This document shows, piece after piece, positions 11,594-23,942 of a DNA stretch of 64,000 bases. Origin of the DNA: Desmodesmus armatus (lineage: Eukaryota; Chlorophyta; Chlorophyceae; Sphaeropleales; Scenedesmaceae); contig VIIQ02000183.1 of assembly GCA_007449985.2 (NCBI GenBank), forward strand, positions 62,001 through 126,000. Reading direction: 5' to 3'. Numbering within the stretch: the first letter of the stretch is position 1; each line of letters begins with the position of its first letter. Under the pieces are notes generated by a model. That model was not told the origin of the DNA and searched no databases. It saw only the letters and a list, made by a program, of their open reading frames with translations. A program made the translations under genes and the position numbers.

Positions 11594-12290
11594 TCAGTGC
11601 CGTGCCCTGATCAGGCGCGCTCCAATGGAGCGGTTCTTGGTGTATGCAACAATCAGCTTGGCGTCTGTGCCACCAAAGATGGCAGCAACATCTGCCTCAT
11701 GCTTGTGAGCTGCAAATACACGATTCAGCACTGCTGCAACATGTGCAGTCATTTCAAACTGCCCATTGGGCAGGACCAGCACAGGGGCATCCCAGCCTTG
11801 GGCTGGGGGCCGGTGGTGAAGTGCAACAGGCGAACACGACATGCATGATCCACTGCTGCAAACCACTTTTTCAGCTGGCTGACAGGATATCCCCGATCAA
11901 CAAGGCGCTGCATAAACAGCGATTTCATGCGATCAAAATCAGCTGGCAGGGTGTTTGTGACAGCCAAACGCTGTAGCTCGGCTTTGATGAAACGTTTGAA
12001 CACACCTCTCCTGTGGCAGAAGACAAAAGGGATATGCATGTACTGGTTGTGGGGCTTCTGATAGGTTGTAACCTTCAGGCCCACAGAAGTACCACTGGGC
12101 ACTGAGTGCCCTCACACTTGGCGACTGTGATGTCCATGCAGTCAATGCTATGCTGACTATACTGCCAAGTAATTTTGATGTTGGGCAGTGTGCTGTTACG
12201 CTAGCAAGGTTCAACCTTGCAAGAAGTTCTTGCAGCGGTGGTTGTACATACAATGTGGGAAGCACCAGCAGCCCAGGCAGCAGGCGCATT
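11594..12290 (-). pseudogene. Reverse-transcriptase C-terminal remnant (Penelope/non-LTR type)
   Basis: Reading on the minus strand, two frames join: one gives SIDCMDITVAKCEG and the next gives VTTYQKPHNQYMHIPF, then VFKRFIKAELQRLA, RGYPVSQLKKWF and later AYTKNRSIGARLIRAR. This is the fixed order seen after the catalytic core of algal reverse transcriptases: LDL-type strand, YRKP.N.Y.YIPF, FI.AE, RGYP, then AY....I...L.R. The frame change near 12100 and a second one near 11800 show that it is broken. The catalytic YADD part is absent. I favour a Penelope-like or related non-LTR element but cannot assign the clade. Confidence 0.55.
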
Positions 12291-12449
12291 GTAATGTGCG
12301 TGTGGAGTGAACGAACTTACAGCAGGCGACTAGTGTTGCCTTCTTCAAGGCTCATCAGGGCGGAATGCCGCCTCTGAATACCGAGGTACGAGCATCCCTG
12401 TCGAGGTACGAGCATACCGAGGTACGAGCATCCCTGCCAAACGGTCATG

Positions 12450-12651
12450 GACAGCTTATAGGTCCGCCTCAACTGGCCCAACTTCACGTCCACGTCACTC
12501 GCATCGTTTGGATTGATTGTGACGGCGTGAGGTGCCTCCTGCTCCAAAGGGAAATTGACTTGTCCACAACTGCGTAGTTGGTTTGTCATACTCGGTGCTC
12601 AAGTTCGTATGTGGCACACAGGCATAATTGAGACATATCATCCCACTAGCG
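12450..12651 (-). pseudogene. Decayed inverted duplicate of the GT18 (GnT-V-like) gene
   Basis: On the minus strand this 200-bp stretch matches the GT18 coding exon at about 17575-17765 at nucleotide level. It includes an exact run over ACCAACTACGCAGTTGTGG and beyond. Translated pieces such as HAVTINPNDASDV and KLGQLRRTY correspond to HAITVNPKDARDV and KLGQLRHTY in the intact gene. Frameshifts break the reading frame, and neither flank continues the homology. It lies head-on to the intact gene 1.4 kb away, beside the RT remnant. A three-fold GAGGTACGAGCAT repeat follows at 12385-12440. Confidence 0.85.
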
Positions 12652-14024
12652 TGACACCCGTGGCATCATGCCACGGCCCCAAGGTGACATGCTGTGTCTG
12701 TAACTGATCCCGCCTGCCCCACCTGCCCTCAACATCAGCCTGTCCATCCAATCCAAGTGTCCAAGTGCTTCTCTCAGTCCCTCCCCCCCCCCTCCCCATA
12801 CACACACCAGTCCTATCACCCACCCTCCCTGCACGCCCCTTGGCACCGACCCATCACGTCTCCTGCCCCCACCTACCACCCGCATTTCGATGCACCGTCT
12901 GCCAACAACTCACACAACCGGGAAGCCTCCCTGCACGTGGCCTGTTCAAATGCAGCACAGATGGATGTTGCTGCCTTGCAAGCTTGCCGTAGGACCACGT
13001 GCGCGGTCCTTTCAGCCTATCATCCATCGAACATCAAACCAGTTACTTCCTTGAATTCCGTTTGCCCTTTGCTGACCCTCACATGCACCATATCACTTTA
13101 TGGGGCTTGGGTGGTCAGTTGAAACGACAGCGCATCGAAACGCAGGCCAGGTCAGCAGCTCAGCGGCGTTCTTGAGCTATGGCTGCAATTTTTACTTGGG
13201 CAAACATGCACTGTTTGCCAAGCGCGGCGCATCAAGGTGGTTCGTCGCACCTGCAAGGCGCTTTTTGCCAGCAAGCTGCAGATGTCAATAACCCCCAAGA
13301 CAGCCCGAAGCACACATACAGCACGGTGATAACTGTTGAAAGATGCTGTATGCACGCCATGACGTCGTGCATTGGTCAAAAACTTGGCCACAGCCAACCA
13401 GCTGTACTCTTTCATGCCAGCCTGTTATCCTTGCACAACTCGCAATGTGTTTTTGTGTCACGCCCCTGCCCCCCCCCCCCCACCGCCACCACCACCACCA
13501 CCACCAGGGTCTTAGGTTTGTGGTGGAGTCTTGGGCAGGGGTAGTACCCTTTGGGGCAAGTACTGAAAGTTCACAGGCAGTTTCTATCCAGCTCCTCAAT
13601 GGCCCCTACCCCTGGGGACATTGCCGCTATGGCCAATGCCCTGATGCCCCCTGACCCCCTCCTGGAGGCCCACAATGCCCTGATTGAAAGGTGTTTGCCC
13701 TCCAGAAGCTCTGGGAATGCTCCCAGCCTCACCCCATTATGACATGCTGACAAGAATGCCCCTAGCCATCCTCCGTTCTAGACAAGCTGTGTGTGTCACT
13801 TTGCTCGAGTGATCCCTGCTTGTAAGACGGGTGACTAACCGGGGGTGAGTCAACATGCGGTGTTCATCAACCACTACCCCTGGTCGTGGGTATGTCCGAA
13901 CAAGATTTTTCGCAACTACTGTGTTCCTGCATCCCTGTATCCCTCTGTTCTTTGCACTCCACCGGAGTACCACTGCGCCCGCACTCCCCAGTGCTCACCT
14001 TTGCACACACGACGCAAGACTACG
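12652..14024. other. Intergenic upstream region of GT18 gene
   Basis: No supported gene. There are C-runs at 12780 and 13470 followed by a (CCA)n stretch at about 13483-13506. The last few hundred bases before 14025 should contain the promoter and 5' UTR of the GT18 gene; no specific element is recognisable. Confidence 0.5.
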
Positions 14025-17000
14025 ATGGGGCTTTATCGGGCTGGTATTCGGAAGCAGAATATGCTCGCGGGACGCAGTCGGACCCTTGCATCGTGCATCC
14101 TTGCGGTTGCCTTTGTTTGGACAGTCAGAATGGCCCTTGCTCCTGCATCATCGACTGTGCGCCCTCAGTCTGCGGTCCAGATTGCCCCTGTTGTGTCAAA
14201 GTTCTCATTGTGTGGCAGTATTTCCCTGGAAGCTGTGGAGCAACTCATCCCCGCTGATATGCTGTATTTCCATAGGCGATGGCAGCAAAGCAAACATGAC
14301 TGGGCTCTGGCTGTGACATGGCTGAAGCGGCAGGTCAGTATAGCCTGATATTGGCCTGATCATAAACGCAAACATGAAGGATCTCAACATGGATTTCACA
14401 ACAAACAAAACACGTGACTACCAAAGAACTGTGCAGCAGCATCACCTGTGCGGCACAACCAGGGGGGTGGGTGCCAAGGTGGCATGTGCTGTAGCTCAGT
14501 ATACTACATGTCATGTTGAATAATCAATTTGTATATTGTTCTGGGTGCGATGTTTTTGAACGTCTTAGGGACACTTGGGATTGTCTGACTATATTGCACA
14601 TGGTGTGAGTGTGCAATATAGTCACATGTGTGTGTGGGTGGGTGGGTGGGGGGGGGGGGGGGCAAGAGAGTCCCGGGCATCATCATCCAAAATCATCATA
14701 TTCATAATCTAAGATGATCAAGTTACACGTGCCCGGCAGGTTCGGCAAAAGCAATATATCTACCTAGGTGCAACAGCACCACCAGACAAAACTGGAAAGC
14801 TTTGCAGCCTCCCAGAGCCTGGGCCGGTTGTGGCCGCACGACAGCACATGCATCAGCAACACGAGACTGACTGTCATGCCGGCGATCCAACCACATGTGA
14901 AGTGTTTAAAGGATCACGCCTAAAAGAAGGGCAGGTCGTATCGCACTAGCCGAGCTATTGGCATTGCTGGAGGGCACATATTGCCCAAAACAACAGACAA
15001 CTACACGTTGCTCACCACCCCTGCTGCTGAGGGAGGGTTTTAGTAAAGTGACACATGGAGTTTTCTAGTAGAGGGGAGGGCTAGGGGCATTCCGGCTCAA
15101 GAGCATGCCCCCAGGGGTGGGGGCATTGGGCCTTGCAGGGAGCCTGCTGCCAAGCCTGCAATATGCCTTGAAAACAGGGCAGTTTGGGCCTCGGGAAGGG
15201 AGGGGCGCATGGGGCATTTCGCAGCCTGAGCCTCCCAGTCAATGCCCCTAGGGGTGGGGGCATATTGGGAGCCTGATAGAAAAAGTCCCTGTGTCACCAC
15301 TTTCAAGTAACACCTACCCTGAGAGGGGGGGGGGGATAAAGTTGGGGACACCACCCTGAGATAGTTCAAACAGGCCTAGACACCCCCCACCCCCTCCCCC
15401 CTCGCCCCATAAAGCTGCATTTCAGGGCGCCACGATGGTTGCTATGCATATGTACGTAAGTTAAATAGACACCCCCCCCCCCCCCCCCCCGCGAGTCAGT
15501 CAGGGCAGACCAGTATGAACAGCCAGACCCAGGCAATGTACCAGCGTTGTTCAAGGAGGATCATCCTCGCTACGTGCTGTTCAAGGTGCAACATCATCTG
15601 GGCTCTTGACTGTGTCCTTGGGCAAGTATGCTGGGCCATCCGTGAAACAGTACATCCCAGTCTGAGCCTCAGACTGTCAAGTGAAACGGTACATCCCAGT
15701 CTGAGCCTCAGACTGTAGCCTCCCTCTGGAAGCGCACCAGACAACCATGATTGTCTGGACGTGCCTAATATTTCAGAGAACAGCGCATCTCGCGGGCGCA
15801 CTGCTGGTCCATCTCACTGTGCGTCTGGCATGAGTCTGGGCTGATAATGATGCCAAGCGGCAGCTTCAACATGACGAAGACCCCCCCCCCCTTTGGGGAG
15901 CAAAATGACATGGATTTAAGCACCCGGGGGGGGGGGGGGGGTATGAGACGAATGAACGGGGTGTAACAGCTTCAAAAGAACGCTACCCTTGCAATGTTGG
16001 AGTTGGACAGAGTAGAATGGATGGATTTGCTGAATGGGCAGGGTAGTTGGCGACTTGTGCACAGGGTGGGGGCCAGGAGGGGGTAGTAAAGGTTGGGGTG
16101 GGAAGCAATGAAATAATGATATTGGGCACTTCGTCGCTGTGGCAATGGAGGGAGGATGGGGGCAGGACTGCACAGCGATGAAGGTTGCTGTGGAGGGCGG
16201 ATGTTTAAATATAAAGGAATAACCAGCACCCCCCCCCCCCTTCAGCCCTCTCCTCCATAGCACTCAGCCATTGAGCTGTGCAATCATTTTTGTATTTAGA
16301 CCTTTTAAGAGAGAGGGAGAGAGGGGACTCGAACTATCGATCTGGATTAGCCTAGCCTTGCCATGCCTTGCCGTGACGAAGGGCTCTGGCTTTGCCAGAC
16401 AGCACTTGCCGTTAGGCAAGGCATGGCTTGGGCGAATGCACTAGCCCAAAGGTTCTGGCTTTGCCAGAAAGCACTAGCCGAAGGCATGGCAAGGACAGGA
16501 TAGAGCTAAAGCCCTAAAAGAGGTGTGTGCAGATGAACACTGTGTTCAAGGCTTTGGCAACAGGGGCCTTGGCAAATGTCACGAGTTACATGCAGGAACT
16601 ACATTTGATGAAACTGTGTGATAGCTGTTGCTATGATAATGTGGTGTGATATTTGTCTTGTGGTCCCCTCAACACCTGCATCACTTCCTTCGTTCGGCCA
16701 GAAATGCATTCTGTTGCTGCAACAGTATAACCCCACACACTCTCTCTGAAGTCTACATCTACAGGCGGCCAGTTTTCCAGTGTCGGTGCGGCTTTGTTGG
16801 TCATGCTTGTGGTTGCTTCGTGCAGTATCCCGACATCAGAGCCCAAGTGTGTGATGGGCACCAACAGAGGCTCAAAGTGCTTCTATACTTTGGTGCATAT
16901 CTCCACTGGGGCATGACTGGGCTGAACGGTGCACCACAGGGAGAGCAAATTCAATGGCATGACTTGTACATATCAATGTTGCTGATGGGCTACAACCCGA

Positions 17001-17938
17001 CTTTGGAGCAGAGAAAGCGGCAGCTGACAGCTGATTTTTTGGATGCTTTTGATGTCATCATCACAGACTACGCTGGAGTGAACGAAGCAATGGGCCCAGC
17101 TTCTCTTGACAAGCACCGATGCAAGTTGCGTGTGCTTGATGCATTTGGGACTGATGCAGGACCCAACATGCGCGATGGACAGGGCTTTTGCTGCCTGCAG
17201 CTTCCTAGCCTGTCGCAGTTTTGGACATTTTCCCCTGAATTTTCGCCTGGAAACTCTTTTTTGGGATACCGCGTGGAATCATTCCGCCAGCGGCATGTGT
17301 ATGACGGAACAGCGGCGCCTGCCAGAAAATGGCAAGTGCTGTTGTATGGCAAGGAGTTCAAATTCTTCACTCAGGATTTGGATTACGTCAGGCAGCTAAG
17401 TGGTTTTGCCCACACACATGCAACGATACAGGGTGTGCCTCAAGGAGTGTTGGAAGGTGTTCAAAAGCATGGTGTTCTGGCACCGGATGAATTCCAATCC
17501 CTTATGCAGGAAACATTTGCATATGCTGGGTTTGCCGTGATGTTGGGGCCCGCAGCCATCGAGGCCCTCTCAAATGGGATGATATTTCTCAACTACGCCT
17601 ATGTGCCACCCAAGAACATGAGCACCGATTATGGCAAACCAACTACGCAGTTGTGGACAAGTCAGTTTCCATTTTTGGAGCACGAGGCCACTCATGCCAT
17701 CACAGTTAACCCGAAGGACGCGAGGGATGTCAAATTGAAGTTGGGCCAGTTGCGGCATACATACGAGGAGTGGTGGGTGAAGGCACAGTACAGCCGCCTG
17801 CCTGCAAACGCCATCATGGGTGATGTTGTCTTTTTAGGATTGACGCATGGGCACAGGTCAGGGTATGTACCCTATGAGTATACAACTGTGGCTATGCTGC
17901 TGCGCGTTGATAAGCTCTTGAGAGGCCATGTCTGCTGA
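14025..17938 (+). CDS. GnT-V-like N-acetylglucosaminyltransferase (GT18, MGAT5 family)
   Basis: Exon 1 is 14025-14333 and exon 2 is 16826-17938; both junctions are phase 0 (donor GTCAGT, acceptor TGCAG) and give about 473 aa. Residues about 20-39 form a signal anchor after a basic stretch, so a type II Golgi protein is expected. Exon 2 follows the MGAT5 catalytic domain in order: GAPQGEQIQWHDLYISMLLM, KLRVLDAFGTD, NSFLGYRVESF, LLYGKEFKFF, HATIQG, KHGVL, then PAAIEALSNGMIFLNYAYVP, GKPTTQLWTSQFPF, ITVNPKDA and YVPYEYTTVAMLLR. Family enzymes transfer GlcNAc in beta-1,6 linkage to the alpha-1,6 arm of N-glycans; the donor and acceptor here are inferred. The protein ends just after the MLLR region and lacks the Cys-rich C-terminal tail of animal MGAT5. 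The 2.5-kb intron holds a hairpin and G/C runs. Start choice: the first ATG that leads into the anchor. Confidence 0.88.
14586..14624. repeat. 15-bp perfect inverted repeat in GT18 intron
   Basis: Arms 14586-14600 and 14610-14624 pair exactly around a 9-base loop. It is followed by a GTGGGTGG tract and a long G-run at 14650. It may be a foldback remnant; no function is visible. Confidence 0.75.
16370..16500. repeat. Short repeats around GGCTCTGGCTTTGCCAG
   Basis: The motif TTCTGGCTTTGCCAGA-A/C-AGCACT occurs twice, separated by GGCAAGGCATGGC/TGCCATGCC inverted pieces. This is a compact nest of direct and inverted repeats inside the GT18 intron, with no coding potential. Confidence 0.6.
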
Positions 17939-18708
17939 TTTTACAGATGCTGGTGCAGCGGCTATCTGGTGTGGTGTGATGCCGTGGCAAGGTATCGTTT
18001 GAGGGTTCCCTCGTCAGGTGGCAAGAAGGAGCAGTCTAGCTGCGTGGACAGTCAGGGAGCAGCAGCAGTGCATGAGAGTGTTGTGGCTCTGATCGAGCTA
18101 TCTGCCACACAGCTCACAGGATCACCCGCCCTATCCCATAGCACATATGGATGTTTTCTGGGGCGATTTTCAATGTGTTGTTGCATAGCAGCTGGTGTGG
18201 TGACCTGGCGAACAGCTACTGTTGTGGGTTGCAGAGCTCTGCTCACCCAGCTATGCCTGGTGCTTGCCTGGGGCACTCTAGCGACTAGCTGACCACACGG
18301 CTTTGGGAATCCCACTACAGTAGTTTGGTTTTGAAACCACAGAGCAGCATGTGTGGGGTGGTCTGCAGCAGCCCGTTTCAGCGCTGCTGCTTCTTATGCC
18401 CCTTTTATGTCTGCGTTGTGGCCGTTACTGGCACAGGCTATCTAATGGCCTAGGTCACTGGTCGCCTGGTGGTGTCTTGCTTGTCGTGCATCAAGGTCGA
18501 TTTGCTGCTAGCAGCATGCTGCATGCGCAATGAACCTGGCCGGAAACACGTGTAATGATGACGATGATGATGGTGGGCTGTGCACCATTGTTGGTGAGCT
18601 CTGTCAGGACACATCAGCAAGGACAAGAGCGCTGGGCACCACGGTTGTTGTCAAATCAACCGCTCTGCTGATCACACCACGGTTGCTACAGGTGGGGTGA
18701 CATTGGAT

Positions 18709-19400
18709 TGACATTCAGCACATGCACAGTGGTCTTTCTGCAGTTCTACACGGACATACAAAGTATTGTGGCAAGCATATGTATGGGCTTGCCCTAAAGA
18801 ATAGATTGGTAGTGGCGAGCACCTGTGCTCGCCCCGCCATGTCACATGGCAGGATTGGATCCCAGGAACAGACGGGTGGCATTCAACACATGCACAGTGG
18901 TCTCAACAGTTCTGCACGAACACCTGAAGCACTGTGGCAAGCATATGTATGGGCTGGCCCTGAAGGAGTGGTCGGTAGTGGTGGTGACGGACACAGATGC
19001 CACTTCCGTCGTGTCACATCGCAGGAATGGAACTCAGGGACAGATGGGTGACATTCAGCACGGGCACAGTGGGCATCTCAGCAGCTCTGCACGGACACCT
19101 GAAGCATGGTGGCAAGTATGTGTATGGGCTTGCCCTGAAGGAGAAATTATTAGTGGTGATTGCAAACAAAGATGCTCCTCCCGCCATGTCACATGGCAGG
19201 ATTGGAACCCAGGGACAGTGGGGTGACATTTAACACAGGCAAATGGGGAGTCCCAGCAGTTTTGCACGGACACTGTCAGGGCCTGAAGCATGGTGGCAAG
19301 CATATGTCTTGGCTTGCCCTGATGGTGATGTTGGTGGTGGTGATCGCAAGCGCGATGCTCCTCCTGTCATGTCACAGGGCAGGAACTGAACCAGGCAAAT
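18709..19400 (+). repeat. Tandem array, four units of about 168-175 bp
   Basis: Units begin near 18709, 18878, 19050 and 19225 with variants of GACATTCAGCACATGCACAG. Each contains GTGGCAAGCATATGTATGGG and GCCATGTCACATGGCAGGA. The units have diverged by roughly 15-25% by eye. The array sits between the GT18 and GT10 genes and has no evident coding role. Confidence 0.85.
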
Positions 19401-19607
19401 GGCAAAAGTATGCTTGTTGATGTGGTGTACTTGTGGTGTGAAGGAACGTTGTCAGAGGTTCGGCTAAGGCAGTAATGTTGGCCGCGTTGCAGTGACGACT
19501 TGTCATGTTGGCAGGGTCAGGTGGTGAGGTCCTCATTAGCTCAGCGAATTGGACCTGCAAGGTGGGCCCCACCATGGCATACACATACACACTAGGCGGG
19601 CAACCCC

Positions 19608-19760
19608 CCTTCACCACTAAGCCCCCACCCTTCACACCGTGGCCGCACAGCCTTGAAGGGGGTGGTGAAGGGGTGTGTGAAGGGGTCAGCCCCCTTCACA
19701 CCCCACACCCTTCACCTGTGAAGGGGGTCACCCTTGGTGTGAAGCCTCCCCCTTCACCCT
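19608..19760. repeat. CCCTTCAC/GTGAAGGG palindromic array 1
   Basis: The octamer CCCTTCAC and its complement GTGAAGGG alternate repeatedly with short spacers, so many hairpins are possible. A related array is at 21770-21965. The spacing is irregular and both orientations are mixed. Confidence 0.75.
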
Positions 19761-21769
19761 CAGGGTTGAGCCACAGGAGCCCCTGTGGTGGCTGTGGGCT
19801 GCTCCAAAGCCTATTAATGGCCGAAATGGTTTAAAAATGTTCCTAAATAAGTGTCACAAGGCATATGTGTCCATTCAAAAGGGTGGTTTGGTCAAGCACC
19901 TGTTGACAGTGGCTTTGAAGACTTTCCTGTCCTATATGGGCCCCGCAGGAAGCTGAAAAAGTCATTTTGAATGCATCTTGGGCGACATCGACCAGCTGCA
20001 CGAGGCCCAAAGCCCTTATGCACTATCAGTCAACCACATGGCGCGGTTCACTTGTCAGTGCGGTATATGGCTGCATGACAAGTACAGATTGCCATTCACA
20101 AAACAAGGCTGTACACCGAGACAGATGCAGCAGCAGAATGGTGGGCCACAATGTATGTGTCGCTGTTGGTACGGATACTTGGCAGTTTGAGTGGCTGCCT
20201 TACTGCATACCTCAGGCGCCCAACAGCAGATCACTGCTTCTGGCAGCAACAAGCCACACCAGCTCACAGGCAGTGGCTATACATGTATGCCATACACACC
20301 AACAACTCCCATACTGCACCCCCCCCCCTGCGCAGGGTTTGGCGGTCACTCCAAGGCCTATTTGCCTAGACATGGGCACAGGGAAGTTCAAGATCAATCC
20401 TGTGGCACGCTCTGCCTCTGGCAGTGTCAGAGGCATGACAAGGGCAGTAGCATCAAGGTGGGCAGAATGCTATGATTGAGGCGATGGCTGCCTGTCAAAC
20501 AATCTGCACAGCCAGCACTCAGTTGAGAAGGGATGACAGGCATCTTTTCCGGGAGTCATACTCAGCAGCATCCTGCTGGCCAGCCACGTGCAGCCAGCAC
20601 TGTTTGTGCCTCTCCAGTGTGCAAATTATCTTGAGCAGTGACCGACAGGGCTGACATGCACTACACCTCATCATAACCAAGAAGCCCTGCACGCGCATCA
20701 CAGACAGCTTCTGTTTGTTGTGTCTCTGTGCTGACAGGAGGTACTGCCTGATGTCACATGGCAGGACGATGCGTCCCGTTGAAGGCTGCCAGCTGCTGAT
20801 GAGAAGGACCCAAGTAGGGCAAGTGTGCAGACCCGTCCAGGCTTTGGCAAGCTGGCAGGCTACAAGCTGATGGTCAGTGACCCCATCCACATGTTGCCCA
20901 GTGACAGGCTAAACCCTGGCAAGGTCTGCCACCACGTCTTGCTCACAGAGACGCACCAGTGGCACTGGGCCCGCGTCAATGAGATTTTCGACGCTTAGGC
21001 TGCTTTGAGTTTGATGATTGTCTGATTCGCATGCACCCTGAGGGCCGGGCTGATTGTCGTGGCGGCTGGTTGCAGCAGCAGGGGCAGCCTCCCTGGACAC
21101 ACCGTGCTAGGCATGCTGCACCGTGACTCAGCAGGTTAGATCTGTGCTGCCCGCACATTGACGTGGTGCATGGCCCATGCCAGCAGCATGGACGGTCGTG
21201 ATCAGGGGTAGTAACCCTTACTTCTGCTGGTTGTGACTGCCAGTCGTACTAGTAGGTGCATCAGTGTGCATGGATCGACCGGCAGGACATGAGAGTGTGG
21301 TCAGGTGGTTTGGTGCATCAGTGCTGACATGCTGCTGCATCAGCACAGGGCAACCAGTGAACGTGATAGGGTGGGGCCATGACCCCACACTGTCAGCATG
21401 CACATCATCACCCCATGTGCGGTTGCTGGCAGACGGCTCTGCTTATGTCTGGTGATTGACTGTGGCGAAGCAGGACGGGGGCAGCCTATTTGGCTGTAAA
21501 GGGGCAATCACTGTGCTGGAACCACAACTCAGCAGCATGTGTATGTGCTGCCCATTTATGGCACATGCTTCGGCCTGCTGCATGACCATAGACAGCGGTG
21601 CAAGCCATATAGCCAACTGCTGCTGAGCATTGACTAAGCATTGACTAAGCAGTGACGTTGATGTGGAGGGAAATGAGCTGAACATGGAGCAATGAGCAAT
21701 GTAAGTGCCAATGAGCCGTTAAAAGCGCTGTGCCGACGGTGTACAGCCCGTTTTTCAAGACAATCCCCG

Positions 21770-21965
21770 AACACAAAGCCCTTCACACGAAGCCCTTCGT
21801 CTACCAATGCTAACCCCTTCACGACGACATCGCGAAGCCCTTCACGTGCTTGTCGCTAAGGGGCCCCCCTTCACGCTGGCCCGCCCCCTTCACGTGCGGA
21901 ACGTGAAGGGCTTCTCAGTACGGCGTCGAAGGTTTGCCCCTTCACGCGTGAAGGGGGTTGCCCGC
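21770..21965. repeat. CCCTTCAC/GTGAAGGG palindromic array 2
   Basis: At least nine CCCTTCAC-type octamers in both orientations lie within about 195 bp. Some are expanded into longer palindromes such as CCCTTCACGCGTGAAGGGG. The family is the same as at 19608-19760. Confidence 0.75.
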
Positions 21966-23915
21966 CTAGTGAAAGCCAGCACCTGTCAATCACTGAGGCC
22001 TGTATGGTACTGCAGTATATGCAAGCACGAATCAGCAATGCAATCACAGTGTGGCAGCAATATCTATGCATGTGGCTTTCCGTCATGCTGGCATACTATG
22101 CAGTAGTACTGTCTCTGCTCAAGCGGCAGGTGCAGCATGCCTACTGCCGGCTTGTGCAGGAGGACCACCAGAACCGCATATGCCATGCCGCCAGCCTCTA
22201 CTAGAGGCAGGCTGCTCTCCCCATGCTGGCCTCCACATCTTGTGCCACACGATGTCACAGTGGCTGCACACAAACAAGTGGCACAGATGCATGCATGTAC
22301 TTGGTGAATAACCGCCAGGTGGTAGGTGCTTGGGCGCATGCACACGGACAGCCAGCTTCAACCCCATGCATGCTCACTAACCACTGACGCACTTCAGCAC
22401 GCTCGCCAGCATACATCTGACGGGAAAGCGAGCTAGCTACAGCTTCAGTTTGTGTGACCGGTCAAAGCGATCACATATGCGCCATCAGCAGCAGCACATC
22501 AGCAGCAGCAATCCAGCCGAATGGGCAGTTGGGCAGCAGCAACTCTACAGGAAGTACATTTCCTTGCTTCCCTTATAAGTTTGACGGGGATCGATCCAGC
22601 ACTGACACCACCTGAGCGTCAGCCGTCCTTTCTCTGCATCATGCAGTTGCTGCTCCCGCTTTGTGCTGCTTTGCTGCTGGTTGGGGTTGCTGGCCTGATC
22701 TGCCTTGTGCTGCAGCTGCCACCACTGCTGTTCGTTCTGCTGCCAGGCAGCTTGAGCTTGAGCTTGATGATGTTTTTGAGGGACTGTGGCAGCTCCTCTT
22801 TGAGGTCGTGGCAGGGCCTGGCTCTGGTCCAGCAGGCGGGTGCCGTTGTCGGAGGCGACCTGTGGCTGCACTGTATGACGCCCTCCGATGCTGCGGGGGC
22901 TGGGCAGCATAGCTCCATACTGGGTGGCAAAGTCACCCAGCACCATTACCACTGGCAGGTCACGGCACCGGATGTGCTACAGCGCACTTTGGATTGATAT
23001 CAGATAGTCCAACAAACTCGCTCATACAGAACTATCATGATGGCATCAGGGTGTGCAGGTGGGGTGTGAGCGACATTTCGCAAGATTGCTTGCTTTGCCC
23101 TCCCCATAACCATTCTGACCAAATCCTGGGGTACATCAGACCAGACGGCAGACAGAGCCGGGGCAGCATTTACTCGCGCCGCGCAGTGCTAACCCACTGG
23201 GGTCATGGTCGGACCATGTTCCAGAGACTAGGGACTTGGAAAAGCCCACATTCGGCCCAGCAGACCATTCTGGCGCTCTATCCCAAGTCCGACTTGTACG
23301 AGTCGTTGTATCCTCCCCCTTGACCTCACCAGTAAGTTAAATAGCTCCCCCCCCCCCCCCGCCCGTCCCGCCCCCCGTCGCATCCCGCATACTGTGCGGA
23401 GGGGCAGAGGCTCTGCCCCTTGTATCCACCACCAGCAAAGCATATGTGCTTGTGGTGCAGCTGAAATAAGCATGTGTGAGGGACGCAACTAGAGGTCAAA
23501 AGTAATGCATGTTGAGGCCCTCGTTGGTGCGTGGTCCGAGTGTGTTGCTTGAATTTGTGTCAGTGGTGGCCAAGTGGGGTAACAGGGTAACAGTGAGGCT
23601 AGTCGGGATCCAAGGCAGGTGAGGAGGTTCACAGGGCGCACACTGCTCATGGTACAGCTGTGGGGTTGGCTGGCTTGTGGATGGTAGATTGAACTTCAGC
23701 GGCTGCGGTGTGTTGTGTTGCGCAGGGGGGGGGGGTAGTGGTGGGCATCGTGCAAACTTGGTCTGCCTTCAATACTTGAGGGTTTGACTGGCCGGCGCTG
23801 ATCTGGGATCCTGTGTTGTGTGTCTAATGCAAAGTCTGGTCACCTGCTTCAGGGATCGGAAGGGGGGGGATAATCAGCAATTGCAACCTAATCGTGCTCA
23901 GGGAGTGTCTGGGGG

Positions 23916-23942
23916 CGCGGGGGGGGGGGGGGGGGGGGGGGC
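23916..23942 (+). repeat. Long G homopolymer run
   Basis: An uninterrupted run of more than 20 G after GGGGGCGC is the longest of some twenty-five similar runs in this window. It should form G-quadruplex structure and is prone to sequencing length error. Confidence 0.85.

Noticed and set aside
21770..21965. CRISPR-like array
   Set aside because: Octamers occur in both orientations with irregular 2-20 base spacing and no repeat-spacer regularity; the host is a eukaryote.
22521..22997. Leu-rich 158-codon frame resembling a membrane protein
   Set aside because: The opposite strand is Gln-rich, so the hydrophobic run is likely antisense of CAG-type sequence; no signal of a real membrane family.
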